Assembly: GCA_910585265.1 (NCBI GenBank)
Contig: CAJUCA010000002.1
Location: 1-64,000, forward strand
DNA: 64,000 bases
Direction: 5' to 3'
Source of the DNA: an uncultured Oscillospiraceae bacterium
GTDB taxonomy: Bacteria; Bacillota; Clostridia; Oscillospirales; Oscillospiraceae
A program made the position numbers and the translations under genes. Below the pieces are notes generated by a model. That model saw only the letters and a program-made list of their open reading frames with translations, did no database searches and had not been told where the DNA came from. This document shows positions 8,683 to 17,633 of this stretch, piece by piece (within the stretch, counting starts at the first letter, position 1; each line of letters starts with the position of its first letter).

Positions 8683-10023
8683 TCAGGCGTGCCCCAGCTT
8701 ATTGTATAGCGTGGCCAGGGAGATCCCCAGCTCCGCCGCCGCCCGTTTTTTGCCCTCCAGGGTATTTCCGTGCCGCTGGAGCACCTTTTGAATCTCGGCG
8801 CGCTCAAAGGCCCGCACCCGCTGGCCCAGGGGAAGCCGCTGTTCCTGCTCCGGGCGGCGGAGGATGTGCTCCGGCAGGGCGTCCGGGGTGATGAGGCCGT
8901 CGGCGGAAAGGTAGACGGACGCCTCCAGCACGTTGCGCAGCTCCCGCACATTGCCCGGCCAGTTGTGCTCTGTCAGGCACTCCAACGCCTCCGGGCTGAT
9001 CTCCGCCCGGCGTTTCAGCTTGACAGCCAGGCCGGACAGGATGGTTTGGGCCAGTACGGGTATGTCCGCCCTGCGCTCCCGCAGGGGCGGTATGCGGATC
9101 TGGAACGTGGACAGGCGGTAGAACAGGTCCCGGCGGAAGCGGCCGCTCTCAATATATTTCTGCAAATCGGCATTGGAGGCGGAGATGATTCGCACATCGG
9201 TTTCCAGCTCCTGCACGCCGCCCACCGGGCGGAATAGTCCCTCCTGGATCGCCCGCAGCAGCTTGGCCTGGAGGCCCATATCCATCTCGGACACCTCGTC
9301 CAAGAACAGGGTGCCGCCGTCGGCGGCCTCAAACAGCCCCATTTTTCCGCCCCGCTTGGCTCCGGTGAAGGCCCCCTCCACATAGCCGAACAGCTCTGAT
9401 TCCAAGGTGTTGGCATTGAAGTTGGCGCAGTTGATGGCCACAAACACCTCTCCCCGCCGGGAGCTGGCGTTGTGGATAGCCTGGGCGTATAATTCCTTGC
9501 CCGTGCCGCTCTCCGAGGCCAGCAGCACCGCCGCGTCCGTGGCCGCCGCCTTTTGGGCCAGGGCCTTCACCGCCTGGACGTTCTCGTCCACCGCTACGAT
9601 GGAGTCGAAGGTGTAGCGGGTGGAATTGACCTTGTTCACCCGGTGAAGCACCTGCCTGCTGCGCTTTTCGTAGGCCTCCAGCTCCGCGCGAAAATCATAG
9701 GCGTCCCGCATAAAAGTTACAATGGAGATGCCGCCGGTTACGGCTCCATGCTGGAGGATAGGGTACATATTGACGAAATAGACATCGTCGTTTTTCTCCG
9801 CGCGGGGGGCGTGGAGGATGGGGCTTCCGGTGGACAGCACCTCCGGCAGCCGTGCTCCAGGACGGATTTCCCGCAGGGGTCGGCCGAGGATCTCAGCCTC
9901 GGTGTTCCCCAAGAATTCCAGGTATGAGCGGTTTGCAAACAGGATTTTGGTTTGCGCGTCGATGATCAGGATTCCTTCGCGCATGGATTGGAATAGCGTC
10001 TTTGTTTCTTCCGGCAGCGTCAT
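8683..10023 (-). CDS. Sigma-54-dependent activator with PAS sensor domain
   Basis: This 446-residue protein has a PAS domain at residues 8-105, a linker coiled coil, a AAA+ domain with Walker A SESGTGKE (170-177), the sigma-54 contact loop GAFTGA (217-222) and Walker B GGTLFLDE (236-243), and a Fis-type helix-turn-helix at about 405-445 (AAAELGISLATLYNKL). It hydrolyses ATP to open sigma-54 promoters. Its stop codon touches the third palindromic site, and the operon it probably controls lies just beyond. The PAS ligand is unknown, but may be the acid carried by the CitMHS protein. Confidence 0.92.
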   Translation of the reverse strand: MTLPEETKTLFQSMREGILIIDAQTKILFANRSYLEFLGNTEAEILGRPLREIRPGARLPEVLSTGSPILHAPRAEKNDDVYFVNMYPILQHGAVTGGISIVTFMRDAYDFRAELEAYEKRSRQVLHRVNKVNSTRYTFDSIVAVDENVQAVKALAQKAAATDAAVLLASESGTGKELYAQAIHNASSRRGEVFVAINCANFNANTLESELFGYVEGAFTGAKRGGKMGLFEAADGGTLFLDEVSEMDMGLQAKLLRAIQEGLFRPVGGVQELETDVRIISASNADLQKYIESGRFRRDLFYRLSTFQIRIPPLRERRADIPVLAQTILSGLAVKLKRRAEISPEALECLTEHNWPGNVRELRNVLEASVYLSADGLITPDALPEHILRRPEQEQRLPLGQRVRAFERAEIQKVLQRHGNTLEGKKRAAAELGISLATLYNKLGHA

Positions 10024-10626
10024 GTGGGCACCTGCTTTCTATTCCGTTTGTTTTTTAAGCATTGTACCATATCCCGTGTTTAAAATCTATTCCTTCGTAA
10101 TTTTTTGCTGCGGCGGTCATAGAAAGGCGGCATTTATAAAGCGGTAAAAGAAAGGTTGTTGCTGATAGCTATCCCCCTCAGGATTTATCAGAGATAAACA
10201 AGCAGCAACAAAGTAGAAGTCTTCTGAAAACTCGAATTTTGGTAAAAATCCCCTCTGTATATTTGGTGTTCGCCTAATGCGAAACCAGTGTACAGAGGGG
10301 TTAGAAGTTTGTGAGAAGTTATAAAACGATTTCCGTCTATAAAATCAATAAAAATCTTCTTTTACTTTTGTATTGATAAATGCCTATCAAAATTTCCCTT
10401 TGCCCAAACAGCTGGAGTGCGTAGCTATCATTTATATTCTGAAATCAAACTATGGTTCGTGAAATTGCCAACGTTTAGAAATATCAGCACGAACAATAAA
10501 AGGGGCATAAAAATGTTTAAATATCCCGTTACAGAATTTGAACACCCCACACCGGAACCGCCCGCGCCCCCCCTATAGAACGCCTTCTCACAGCCCCGCA
10601 AGCGTTACACAAAAGCCCGCCGCACC
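10024..10626. other. AT-rich intergenic region, no gene seen
   Basis: This 603-base gap separates the sigma-54 activator and the TauE/SafE gene. It is clearly AT-rich at 10030-10540 and has no supported reading frame or RNA gene. The only structured feature is the hairpin at 10250-10300. The promoter of the activator should lie at its left edge but no clear match was found. Confidence 0.5.
10250..10300 (-). terminator. Hairpin with leftward U-tract
   Basis: CCCCTCTGTA (10250-10259) pairs with TACAGAGGGG (10291-10300), and an inner stem (TGGTGTTCGC with GCGAAACCAG) extends the fold. On the minus strand it is followed by GATTTTTACC, so it would terminate leftward transcripts such as one from the TauE/SafE gene about 330 bases away. 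Confidence 0.6.
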
Positions 10627-11421
10627 CTACCCCACAGAATAACGAACCGTATTATACACACTGATCAAAATAATAACCCCCATCAACCCCATAAACAGCT
10701 TATCCACCGCCGCGACACTGATCCGCTTATTCACCAGCCGCCCCACGATCCCGCCACCGATCCCGCCGCACACCATGAGAATCAGAGCGGCCCACTCAAA
10801 CTCCGGCACGCTGCGGGTCAGCAGCGTCACAGCCAAGCTGGCGGCCTGGCTGAACAGGATAATATACAGGCTGTTCTGGGCGGCAGTCTTGGTGTCCATG
10901 CCGAAAAAGAAGAACAGCACCACCAGATTGATAGGCCCCCCGCCGATCCCCAAAAAGCTGGACATAATCCCCAGGACAAGCCCAATGCACAGGCAAAGCC
11001 CCGCGCCCTCCACCCGGCGGGGCGCGATGCGGCTCTTGAAGATGGTATACAGCAGGGTGCCCAGGGTGATCACCGCCAGACAGGCCGCCTGCACCGCCCC
11101 CACCGTGTTGGGGTCGGCAAACAGGCCCTTGACGACGCTGAACAGCTGCTTCCCGGCAATCCCCCCCGCCGCCGCGCCGATGGCCAGGGGCGTGCCGGTT
11201 TTTTTGTCGATCTGGCTGCCGCCGGACGCCATGGTCCGGCCCACCGAATACAGGCTCATGGAGAGCACCGTCAGCCCGGACAAAAAGCTGATGGTGGACA
11301 CGCTGGCCAGCCCGCATACGTCCAGGACGGGCTTGATGATCACCCCGCCGCCGATGCCGCAGATGGCCCCGGCCACCGATGCCAAAAAGCTGACAAGCAG
11401 GTAAAACGCAAGCTGGAGCAT
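10627..11421 (-). CDS. TauE/SafE-family sulfite/anion exporter
   Basis: This 264-residue membrane protein has about eight hydrophobic segments. Two related Gly-rich motifs, AICGIGGGVIIKPVLD near residue 20 and SSFLGIGGGPINLVVLFF near residue 154, are the internal repeat of TauE/SafE permeases, which move sulfite or sulfoacetate-like anions. AAGGAG precedes the start. It faces away from a nitrate/sulfonate-type ABC importer, so it may export sulfite released from an imported sulfonate. That link is inferred from position only. Confidence 0.85.
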   Translation of the reverse strand: MLQLAFYLLVSFLASVAGAICGIGGGVIIKPVLDVCGLASVSTISFLSGLTVLSMSLYSVGRTMASGGSQIDKKTGTPLAIGAAAGGIAGKQLFSVVKGLFADPNTVGAVQAACLAVITLGTLLYTIFKSRIAPRRVEGAGLCLCIGLVLGIMSSFLGIGGGPINLVVLFFFFGMDTKTAAQNSLYIILFSQAASLAVTLLTRSVPEFEWAALILMVCGGIGGGIVGRLVNKRISVAAVDKLFMGLMGVIILISVYNTVRYSVG

Positions 11422-11506
11422 TCCAGTCTCCTTCCCGGCCCTCCGCCGCTGGCTGCGGGGCCGTTTTGTTTTGTTTTATTGTATCATCCATCCATAAAAA
11501 GTCAAG

Positions 11507-11525
11507 GTATGAAAAAATATCATAC
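11507..11525. promoter_or_regulatory. Palindromic operator candidate in the divergent region
   Basis: GTATGA-N7-TCATAC forms a perfect six-base palindrome between the TauE/SafE gene and the ABC permease gene. A TATAAT-like box at 11549-11554 follows on the plus strand. Its position suits a repressor site shared by both directions. No regulator gene is adjacent. Confidence 0.4.
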
Positions 11526-11622
11526 TTTTCCTTTTCCTGCTCCTCATTTATAATAATGTGCGTATTTATAAAGAGTTGCGTTTGTTCTAAGAAAAAGGCA
11601 GGAAAAGGAGTGGGAAGGAACT

Positions 11623-12402
11623 ATGAAAACGAAAAAGTCCCAAAGCAGAATCCCCCCCGTGGTATGGCTGCTGATCTCATTTGTGCTGGCCATGGGGCTT
11701 TGGTGGGTACTGTCCGTCATTCCAGTGACCTCCCGGGCGTTCCCCAATGTGTTCGTCACCATCGAGGGCCTGATGAAAATGGTGGAGCGGGGCGTGTTCT
11801 GGCAGGATCTGTCCAGCAGCCTGATCTCCGTGTTTTTGGGCTACGGCCTGGGCTTTATCATCGCCCTCCCGGTGGCCATACTCATGGCCTGGTACCTGCC
11901 TGTGCGCAATATCATTGAACCCTGGATTCAGTTCATCCGCAACATCCCGCCCCTGGCCTATGTGCCCCTGATCGTCATCTGCGCCGGCGTGGGCCGCCGT
12001 CCCCAGGTCATCGTGATCACCATCGCCTGCTTCCTGATCATGTGCGTGACGATTTACCAAGGCGTCATCAATGTGGACGAGACGCTGATCAAAGCCGCCC
12101 GGGTGCTGGGCGCGGACGACAAGGTGATCTTCGTCCGGGTCATTTCCCCCGCCACCCTGCCCTTCATCCTCACCGCCGTGCGCCTGGGCGCGTCCGTGGC
12201 CCTGACTACCCTGATCGCCGCCGAGTCCACCGGCGCGGTGGCCGGACTGGGTATGCGCATCCGCTCGCTGAACAACTCCTTTGACTCGGCACCCATGCTG
12301 GCCTATGTCATCATCATCGGCATCATCGGAATCCTGGTGGAAACCATTATCAAATTTTTAGAAAGGAAGCTGACGGGATGGCAGGAGAAGCGAGAAGTGT
12401 AA
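11623..12402 (+). CDS. ABC transporter permease (SsuC/TauC type)
   Basis: This 259-residue inner-membrane protein has six hydrophobic segments. The cytoplasmic loop with the EAA-like motif for ATPase contact is at about residues 155-180 (AARVLGADDKVIFVRVISPA). The family passes nitrate, sulfonates, taurine or thiamine precursors. AAAAGGAG lies just upstream of the ATG. Its last 25 bases overlap the ATPase gene, which indicates translational coupling. Confidence 0.88.
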   Translation: MKTKKSQSRIPPVVWLLISFVLAMGLWWVLSVIPVTSRAFPNVFVTIEGLMKMVERGVFWQDLSSSLISVFLGYGLGFIIALPVAILMAWYLPVRNIIEPWIQFIRNIPPLAYVPLIVICAGVGRRPQVIVITIACFLIMCVTIYQGVINVDETLIKAARVLGADDKVIFVRVISPATLPFILTAVRLGASVALTTLIAAESTGAVAGLGMRIRSLNNSFDSAPMLAYVIIIGIIGILVETIIKFLERKLTGWQEKREV

Positions 12403-13169
12403 AGGTTCAAGTCAAGGGCGTCCGCATGGTGTTTGACACCCGCAACGGCGAGATGGTGGCCCTGAACGGCGTGGATCTGGATATCCATGAGAACGAGTTC
12501 ATCTGTGTAGTGGGCCCCTCCGGCTGCGGCAAGTCCACGCTGCTCAACATCATCGCCGGGCTGACTCAGCCCACCTCCGGCACCGTGCTGTGTAACGGCA
12601 AGGAGGTCACCGGCACCGGTACCGACCGGGGCGTGGTGTTCCAGCAGTACGCGCTGTTCCCCTGGCTGACCGTAAAGAAGAACGTGAAATTCGCCCTGGA
12701 GATGCGGGGCGTCAAGGGCCAAGAGGCGGACGAGGAGGCCATGAAGTACCTGGAGAAGGTGGATCTGGTGAAGTTTGCCGACCACTATCCCAAGGAGCTG
12801 TCCGGCGGCATGAAGCAGCGGGTGGCCATCGCCCGGGCCTATGCCGCCAATCCCGAGGTGCTGCTGATGGACGAACCCTTCGGAGCCTTGGACGCCCAGA
12901 CCCGCACCCAGCTCCAGACCGAGCTGCTGGAGACCTGGGAGAAGGACCGCAAGACCTGCTTCTTTATCACCCACGATGTGGACGAGGCCATCATCCTGGC
13001 CCAGAAGGTGATCATCATGAGTGCCCGCCCCGGCCGCATCAAGGAGATGGTGGACATCGACATCCCGTACCCCCGCACCCAGGAGACCAAGATGTCCCCC
13101 CGCTTTATGGAGCTGAAAAACCACATCTGGAGCCAGGTCTACCAGGAGTACCTGGAGGTGCGCAAGTAA
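12378..13169 (+). CDS. ABC transporter ATP-binding protein (SsuB/TauB type)
   Basis: This 263-residue nucleotide-binding protein has Walker A GPSGCGKST (46-54), a Q-loop (VVFQQYALFPWLT), signature LSGGMKQR, Walker B LLMDEPFGALD and H-loop FFITHD. It powers the adjacent permease. The start overlaps the permease gene, and its stop codon TAA coincides with the first base of a MITE-like repeat, which separates it from the binding-protein gene. Confidence 0.92.
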   Translation: MAGEARSVKVQVKGVRMVFDTRNGEMVALNGVDLDIHENEFICVVGPSGCGKSTLLNIIAGLTQPTSGTVLCNGKEVTGTGTDRGVVFQQYALFPWLTVKKNVKFALEMRGVKGQEADEEAMKYLEKVDLVKFADHYPKELSGGMKQRVAIARAYAANPEVLLMDEPFGALDAQTRTQLQTELLETWEKDRKTCFFITHDVDEAIILAQKVIIMSARPGRIKEMVDIDIPYPRTQETKMSPRFMELKNHIWSQVYQEYLEVRK

Positions 13170-13330
13170 GAACCTGTATTCACAACCTCAAACGCCGTCT
13201 GGCCGGGTCTTTTTCCGCCATCCAGCGTTAAATTTTCTTGCAATACACAAAGTATTCCTGCGAAAATTTGCCTTGGCTGGCGAAAAAATCCCTCGCCCAG
13301 CCGGCATCTTCGGATGTGAATACAGGTTCT
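13169..13330. repeat. Palindromic MITE-like repeat, copy B (162 bp)
   Basis: The ends are AGAACCTGTATTCACAACC and a close complement ending in GTGAATACAGGTTCT. The inside is one long imperfect hairpin (GCCGTCTGGCCGGG on the left against CCCAGCCGGC on the right, with AAATTTTC and GAAAATTT near the tip). It splits an ABC operon between the ATPase and binding-protein genes and could act as an mRNA processing or attenuation hairpin. Confidence 0.78.
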
Positions 13331-13396
13331 AACCCGGTTGTGACGGCGTTCTGCCGCTGCAATATGCTCTGAAAAAATCAAGGAGGAATGATTGAA

Positions 13397-14482
13397 ATGA
13401 ACCTGAAAAAGATCCTTGCCCTCTTGCTGGCCGCCGTCATGGTGTGCGGTATGCTGGCCGGATGCGGCCCCAAGGAGACCAGCAACCCCAGCAACCCGCC
13501 CGAGAGCCAGCCCGTTGAGACCAAGGAGCCCGACCCCACCAAGGAGCCGGATCCCACCGACCCCCCTGTGGAGCCTGTCACCCTGAACATCGGCTACATG
13601 AACAACTACGGCAGCCTGTGGTCCGTGATGACCGCCAAGGAGAAGGGCTACTTTGAGGAGGAGGGCATCACCCTCAACCTGACCTCCTTCGACAACGGCC
13701 CCAACATCATCGCCGCCATGGAGAACGGCTCCATCAACCTGGGCTACATCGGCGACGGTGCCCATAAGCTGTGCGTCCAGGGCCGGGCCTCCATCATCGC
13801 CCTGTCCCATGTGTCCAACGGCGACGCCGTCATCGGCGGCCCCAACGTCAAGACCATTGAGGATCTGAAGGGCAAGACCGTGGCCTACGCCTCCGGCACC
13901 TCCAGCGAGACCATCCTGGTGAACACCCTGACCAAGGCGGGCCTCACCATGAACGATATCACCCCCATGGACATGGACCCCTCCGCCGTCGTCACCGCCA
14001 TGATGTCCAAGGGCGTGGACGCCTGCGCCATCTGGTCCCCCCAGAGCCTGACCATCCTGGCCGAGGCAGAGGGTGCCACCAAGCTCACCGACAACATGAC
14101 CTTTGCCGACACCTCCGTCTCCCTGGCCAGCTGGATCGCCATGCCCAACTACCTGGAGGAGAACAAGGACGTGGTGGTGCGCTTCCTGCGGGCCCTGTTC
14201 AAGGGCATGGACTACGCCGCCGACGATCATTACGACGAGGTGGCGAAGTGGGTGTCCGACCTGCTGGCGGTGGACTATGATTCCATCTATGCCGAGCGGG
14301 GCGTGGCCGAGTGGTTCACCGGCAAGGACGTGGCCGCCGGCATCGCGGACGGCTCCATCAAGGCCTACTACGAGCTTCAGCAGGAGATGATGGTGAAGAA
14401 CGAGGCCATCACCGCCGAAGAGAAGTGCCCCGTGGAGGATTACGTCCACTTCGACCTCATGACCGAGGCCTCCAACTACTGA
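13397..14482 (+). CDS. ABC transporter substrate-binding lipoprotein (SsuA/NMT1-like)
   Basis: This is a 361-residue lipoprotein. A signal peptide ends in the lipobox LAGC with Cys23, followed by a Pro/Glu/Asn-rich linker and a NMT1/SsuA-type two-lobed domain (about residues 60-355, opening with TLNIGYMNNYGSLWSVMTAK). It would sit outside the membrane and deliver ligand to the adjacent permease. The ATG at 13397 is preferred over 13388 because AAGGAGG is too close to the first. The ligand could be a sulfonate, nitrate or pyrimidine. A strong terminator follows. Confidence 0.88.
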   Translation: MNLKKILALLLAAVMVCGMLAGCGPKETSNPSNPPESQPVETKEPDPTKEPDPTDPPVEPVTLNIGYMNNYGSLWSVMTAKEKGYFEEEGITLNLTSFDNGPNIIAAMENGSINLGYIGDGAHKLCVQGRASIIALSHVSNGDAVIGGPNVKTIEDLKGKTVAYASGTSSETILVNTLTKAGLTMNDITPMDMDPSAVVTAMMSKGVDACAIWSPQSLTILAEAEGATKLTDNMTFADTSVSLASWIAMPNYLEENKDVVVRFLRALFKGMDYAADDHYDEVAKWVSDLLAVDYDSIYAERGVAEWFTGKDVAAGIADGSIKAYYELQQEMMVKNEAITAEEKCPVEDYVHFDLMTEASNY

Positions 14483-14511
14483 TCCAAGCGAACGCGCCGC
14501 GTAACGGTTCC

Positions 14512-14545
14512 GGGGCGGCGGCGGACCACCGCCGCCGCCCCTTTT
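14512..14545 (+). terminator. Terminator after the ABC importer operon
   Basis: A 13-base GC-only stem (14512-14524 with 14529-14541) and a four-base loop are followed by TTTT. The sensor kinase gene starts 65 bases later, so it must have its own promoter. Confidence 0.85.
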
Positions 14546-14610
14546 CCGTCCTTTACATCCCGCCCCTTTTCAGGTAAAATATAGGAAAAGAGAGCAAAGG
14601 GGATGGAGTC

Positions 14611-16104
14611 ATGCTGCTGGTGCTGGTGGCGGGACTGCTGGCCGGCTCCCTGCTGGTGCTGCTGATCAAGCGCACCCGGGAGACGCTGCTGATGTCCGCG
14701 GTGTGCCTTACCCTCACCATCTTCCTGGCGGGTGTGATGATCCTCATTTCCAAGCAGGGGGGCATCTCCCGGGAGCTGGAGAGGGTGCTGTTCTTCTCCC
14801 ACGCCGTCCGGGTGTGGCTGCAATACCGTTTCATCACCCTGAACCAGCTGGGGCTTGTGGTCTCGGTGGGGCGGCACCTGTTCCCCCTGTGCCTGCTGGA
14901 GATGTCGCTGTACTACTCCCGCCTGTCCGCCGCCGCCAACGCCCGGCGGCTGCACTGGCTGGCACTGCTGTGCCCCGCAGCGTCGCTGACCGCCTACTGG
15001 CCCGGCTTCTACCGGGGCCTGATCCCGCCGGACAGCGGGCTTCAGGCCGCGCTGTACTACTTCTCCTACCTCTGGGCGGCGGGCTATGTGGTGTTGGCCC
15101 TGCTGCTGCTGGCGTTGGAGCTCCGGGCCATCCGCACCCCCTTCTGCCGCCGCCAGTTCGGCAAGACCGCCCTGTGCCTGCTGGCCCTGTCCGCCCTGTA
15201 CCTGCTCTACTGCGGGCAGGACCCGGGGCAGATCTACCGCTTCTACAGCTATGACTACCTGTGGATCCGGGGGGCGGGCTATCTGCAATACACCCTGAGC
15301 GTGGGGGGCTATGTACTGCTGACGGCGGGCAATGTGATCTGCGGCGCGCTGGCCCTGGCCAGCCTGCTGATGTATACCCAGGACACCCTGACCGCCAGGG
15401 AGCGGGAGACGGGGCTGGAGCGGCGGTTCGACGTGGCCCGCTCCGGGGCGTCCGTCTTTGTCCACAGCATCAAGAACCAGCTCCTGGCCAACCGGGTGCT
15501 GCACAAGCGCATCCGGGGGGAGCTTCAGCGGGAGGCCCCCGACCTGGAGAAGCTGCGGCAGTACGTGGACAGCCTGAGCCAGAACAACGAGCAGCTCATC
15601 ACCCGCTCGGAGGAGCTGTACCGAACGGTGAAGTCCAAATCCGTCCGGCTGTTCCCCATCAGCCTGGACCGGCTGGAGCGGGTGGCGTTGGACCGCTTCG
15701 CCCGGAAGCACCCGGAGGGGCTGGTGGAATCCCGGCTGGACGGGGACATCCAGGTGCTGGCCGACGAGAACTACCTCAGCGAGGCGTTGTATAACCTGCT
15801 GGCCAACGCCTGGGAGGCGAATCTGGAGGCCGGCCGCAGCGACCGGCCTGTCCTCCTGGTGTGCCACCAGGAGAGGTTCTATACGATCCTGGAGGTCCGG
15901 GATCAGGGCCCCGGCATCTCTCCGGCGGCCCGCAAGCATATCTTTGAGCCTTTTTACTCCAGCAAGAACGCCAACTTCAACTGGGGCATGGGGCTTTACC
16001 ACACCCGTACCATTGTGCGCAGCCACCTGGGCAGCCTCCGGGTGGAGAACAACCCCGGGGGCGGCGCGTCGTTCCTGGTGGTGCTGCCCCGGTACGGCGG
16101 ATGA
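14611..16104 (+). CDS. Membrane sensor histidine kinase
   Basis: The N-terminal half (residues 1-255) holds about seven or eight hydrophobic segments and little outside sequence, so it may sense within the membrane. The kinase part has an unusual phosphoacceptor region, FVHSIKNQLLANR, with His285, and an ATPase domain with N-box ALYNLLANAWEAN and G-box VRDQGPGIS, ending in GMGLYHTRTIVRSH. The dimerisation helix resembles the HSIKN type rather than the classical HELRTP. Its partner regulator follows 12 bases later, and both probably share the downstream amino-sugar operon. Confidence 0.88.
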   Translation: MLLVLVAGLLAGSLLVLLIKRTRETLLMSAVCLTLTIFLAGVMILISKQGGISRELERVLFFSHAVRVWLQYRFITLNQLGLVVSVGRHLFPLCLLEMSLYYSRLSAAANARRLHWLALLCPAASLTAYWPGFYRGLIPPDSGLQAALYYFSYLWAAGYVVLALLLLALELRAIRTPFCRRQFGKTALCLLALSALYLLYCGQDPGQIYRFYSYDYLWIRGAGYLQYTLSVGGYVLLTAGNVICGALALASLLMYTQDTLTARERETGLERRFDVARSGASVFVHSIKNQLLANRVLHKRIRGELQREAPDLEKLRQYVDSLSQNNEQLITRSEELYRTVKSKSVRLFPISLDRLERVALDRFARKHPEGLVESRLDGDIQVLADENYLSEALYNLLANAWEANLEAGRSDRPVLLVCHQERFYTILEVRDQGPGISPAARKHIFEPFYSSKNANFNWGMGLYHTRTIVRSHLGSLRVENNPGGGASFLVVLPRYGG

Positions 16105-16116
16105 GGGGGCGGGGAC

Positions 16117-16782
16117 ATGATACGTGTTCTGGTGGCCGAGGACTTCGGGCTGCTCCGGGAGGACCTGTGCGAAACGCTGGGCCAGCAGGAGGACATGGAG
16201 GTGGCGGGCAGCGCGGCCTCCGGACGGGAGATCGAGTCGCTGGCTCTGTCCACCCGGTTTGATGTGGTGCTCATGGACATCGAGATGGAGACCACCACCG
16301 CGGGCATCCGGGCCGCCGAGCGCATCCTGGAGAAAAAGCCGGAGGTGAAGGTGATCTTCCTCACCGCCCACGAGACGGAAAACATGATCCTCACCTCCAT
16401 GGGGGCCGGGGCGGTGGACTACATCGTGAAGGGCTGTGACGAGGAGGAGCTGCTGCGCCGCATCCGGGAGGCCGCCGCCGGGCACACGGTGCTGGACGAG
16501 CGGGTGCAGAACCTGCTGATGAAGGAGTATACCCGCCTGCGCCGCTCGGAGCGCAGCCTGCTGTTTTTCATCACCGCCATCTCCCAGCTCACCACCGCCG
16601 AGCGGGAGCTGGTGCGCCTGCTGTTGGAGGGAAAGAAGATCCGGGAGATCGCCGCCGCCCGCTGTGTGGAGGTGGTCACCGTAAAGACCCAGATCAAGAG
16701 CCTGCTGCGAAAATTCGGCTGCACCCGCACCCGTGAGATCATTGACCTGATCCAGGAGCTGGACGTGGCCCATTTATTTTAA
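16117..16782 (+). CDS. NarL/LuxR-type response regulator
   Basis: This 221-residue protein has a receiver domain with phosphoacceptor Asp54 in VVLMDIEME, acidic pair at 8-9, switch Thr in FLTAHE and Lys in VKGCDEEE. The C-terminal LuxR-type helix-turn-helix starts at about residue 158 (LTTAERELVRLLLEGKKI, then VVTVKTQIKSLLRKF). It is paired with the upstream kinase. The NagB-like gene begins 22 bases after it, so the pair may control the sugar operon that it leads. Confidence 0.9.
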   Translation: MIRVLVAEDFGLLREDLCETLGQQEDMEVAGSAASGREIESLALSTRFDVVLMDIEMETTTAGIRAAERILEKKPEVKVIFLTAHETENMILTSMGAGAVDYIVKGCDEEELLRRIREAAAGHTVLDERVQNLLMKEYTRLRRSERSLLFFITAISQLTTAERELVRLLLEGKKIREIAAARCVEVVTVKTQIKSLLRKFGCTRTREIIDLIQELDVAHLF

Positions 16783-16804
16783 CGAGGAAGGGAAGGACCG
16801 CACG

Positions 16805-17620
16805 ATGGATTATTTTCAGATACCCGCCCAGGAGCTGGGCAAGGAGTCCAGGATTCCCGTGATCCCCCTGGGGGATTCCGGGGAGGTGTTCTATGAGCTG
16901 GCCATGGAGATGGTGACCGCCATCCGGGAGCACAACGCCCGGGGGGAGAAAACCGTGTTCATCTGCCCGGTAGGCCCGGTGGGGCAGTACCCCATCTTCG
17001 TCCGGCTGGTGAACCGGGAGCGGCTCAGCCTGAAAAGCTGCTGGTTCATCAACATGGACGAATACCTGAACGACGACGATACCTACATCGGGAAGGACAG
17101 CCCCCTGTCCTTCCGGGGCTTCATGGAGCGCACGGTGTATTCCAAGATCGACGCCGAACTGCTGATGCCCCCGGAGCAGCGGGTGTTTCCCGACCCCGCC
17201 GATCCGGGGAAGGTGGACCGGCTGATCGAGGAGCTGGGCGGGGTGGATATCGCCTTCGGCGGCATCGGCATCAACGGCCACCTGGCCTTCAACGAGGCCC
17301 GGGAGGATCTGACCGCCCAGGAGTTCGCCCAGCTGGGCACCCGCGCGCTCACCCTGAACCCGGAGACCCGCACCGCCAACGCCATCGGCGACCGCTGCGG
17401 AGCCATCGACGCCATGCCCAAGCGGGCGGTGACCATCGGCATCAAGCAGATCTTAGGGGCGCGGAAGGTGCGCCTGGGGGTGTTCCGGGAGTGGCACCGC
17501 TCCGTGGTGCGGCAGGCCGCCTATGGCGAAGTCACCGCCCACTTCCCGGCCAGCCTCCTGCAAGGCCACCCGGACGCCGTCATCTACACCAACGCGGTGG
17601 CGGCAAGCCAGCCCTTCTGA
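16805..17620 (+). CDS. nagB: Glucosamine-6-phosphate deaminase-like protein
   Basis: This 271-residue protein is of the NagB/6-phosphogluconolactonase fold. INMDEYL near residue 83 and GGIGINGHLAFNE (152-164) are the NagB signatures, with His159 and Glu164 at the positions of the catalytic His and Glu. It would convert glucosamine-6-phosphate to fructose-6-phosphate and ammonia. It is followed by nagA after 13 bases. The sequence is fairly divergent, so a related amino-sugar phosphate may be the substrate. Confidence 0.78.
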   Translation: MDYFQIPAQELGKESRIPVIPLGDSGEVFYELAMEMVTAIREHNARGEKTVFICPVGPVGQYPIFVRLVNRERLSLKSCWFINMDEYLNDDDTYIGKDSPLSFRGFMERTVYSKIDAELLMPPEQRVFPDPADPGKVDRLIEELGGVDIAFGGIGINGHLAFNEAREDLTAQEFAQLGTRALTLNPETRTANAIGDRCGAIDAMPKRAVTIGIKQILGARKVRLGVFREWHRSVVRQAAYGEVTAHFPASLLQGHPDAVIYTNAVAASQPF

Positions 17621-17633
17621 GCGGGGGCGCGCA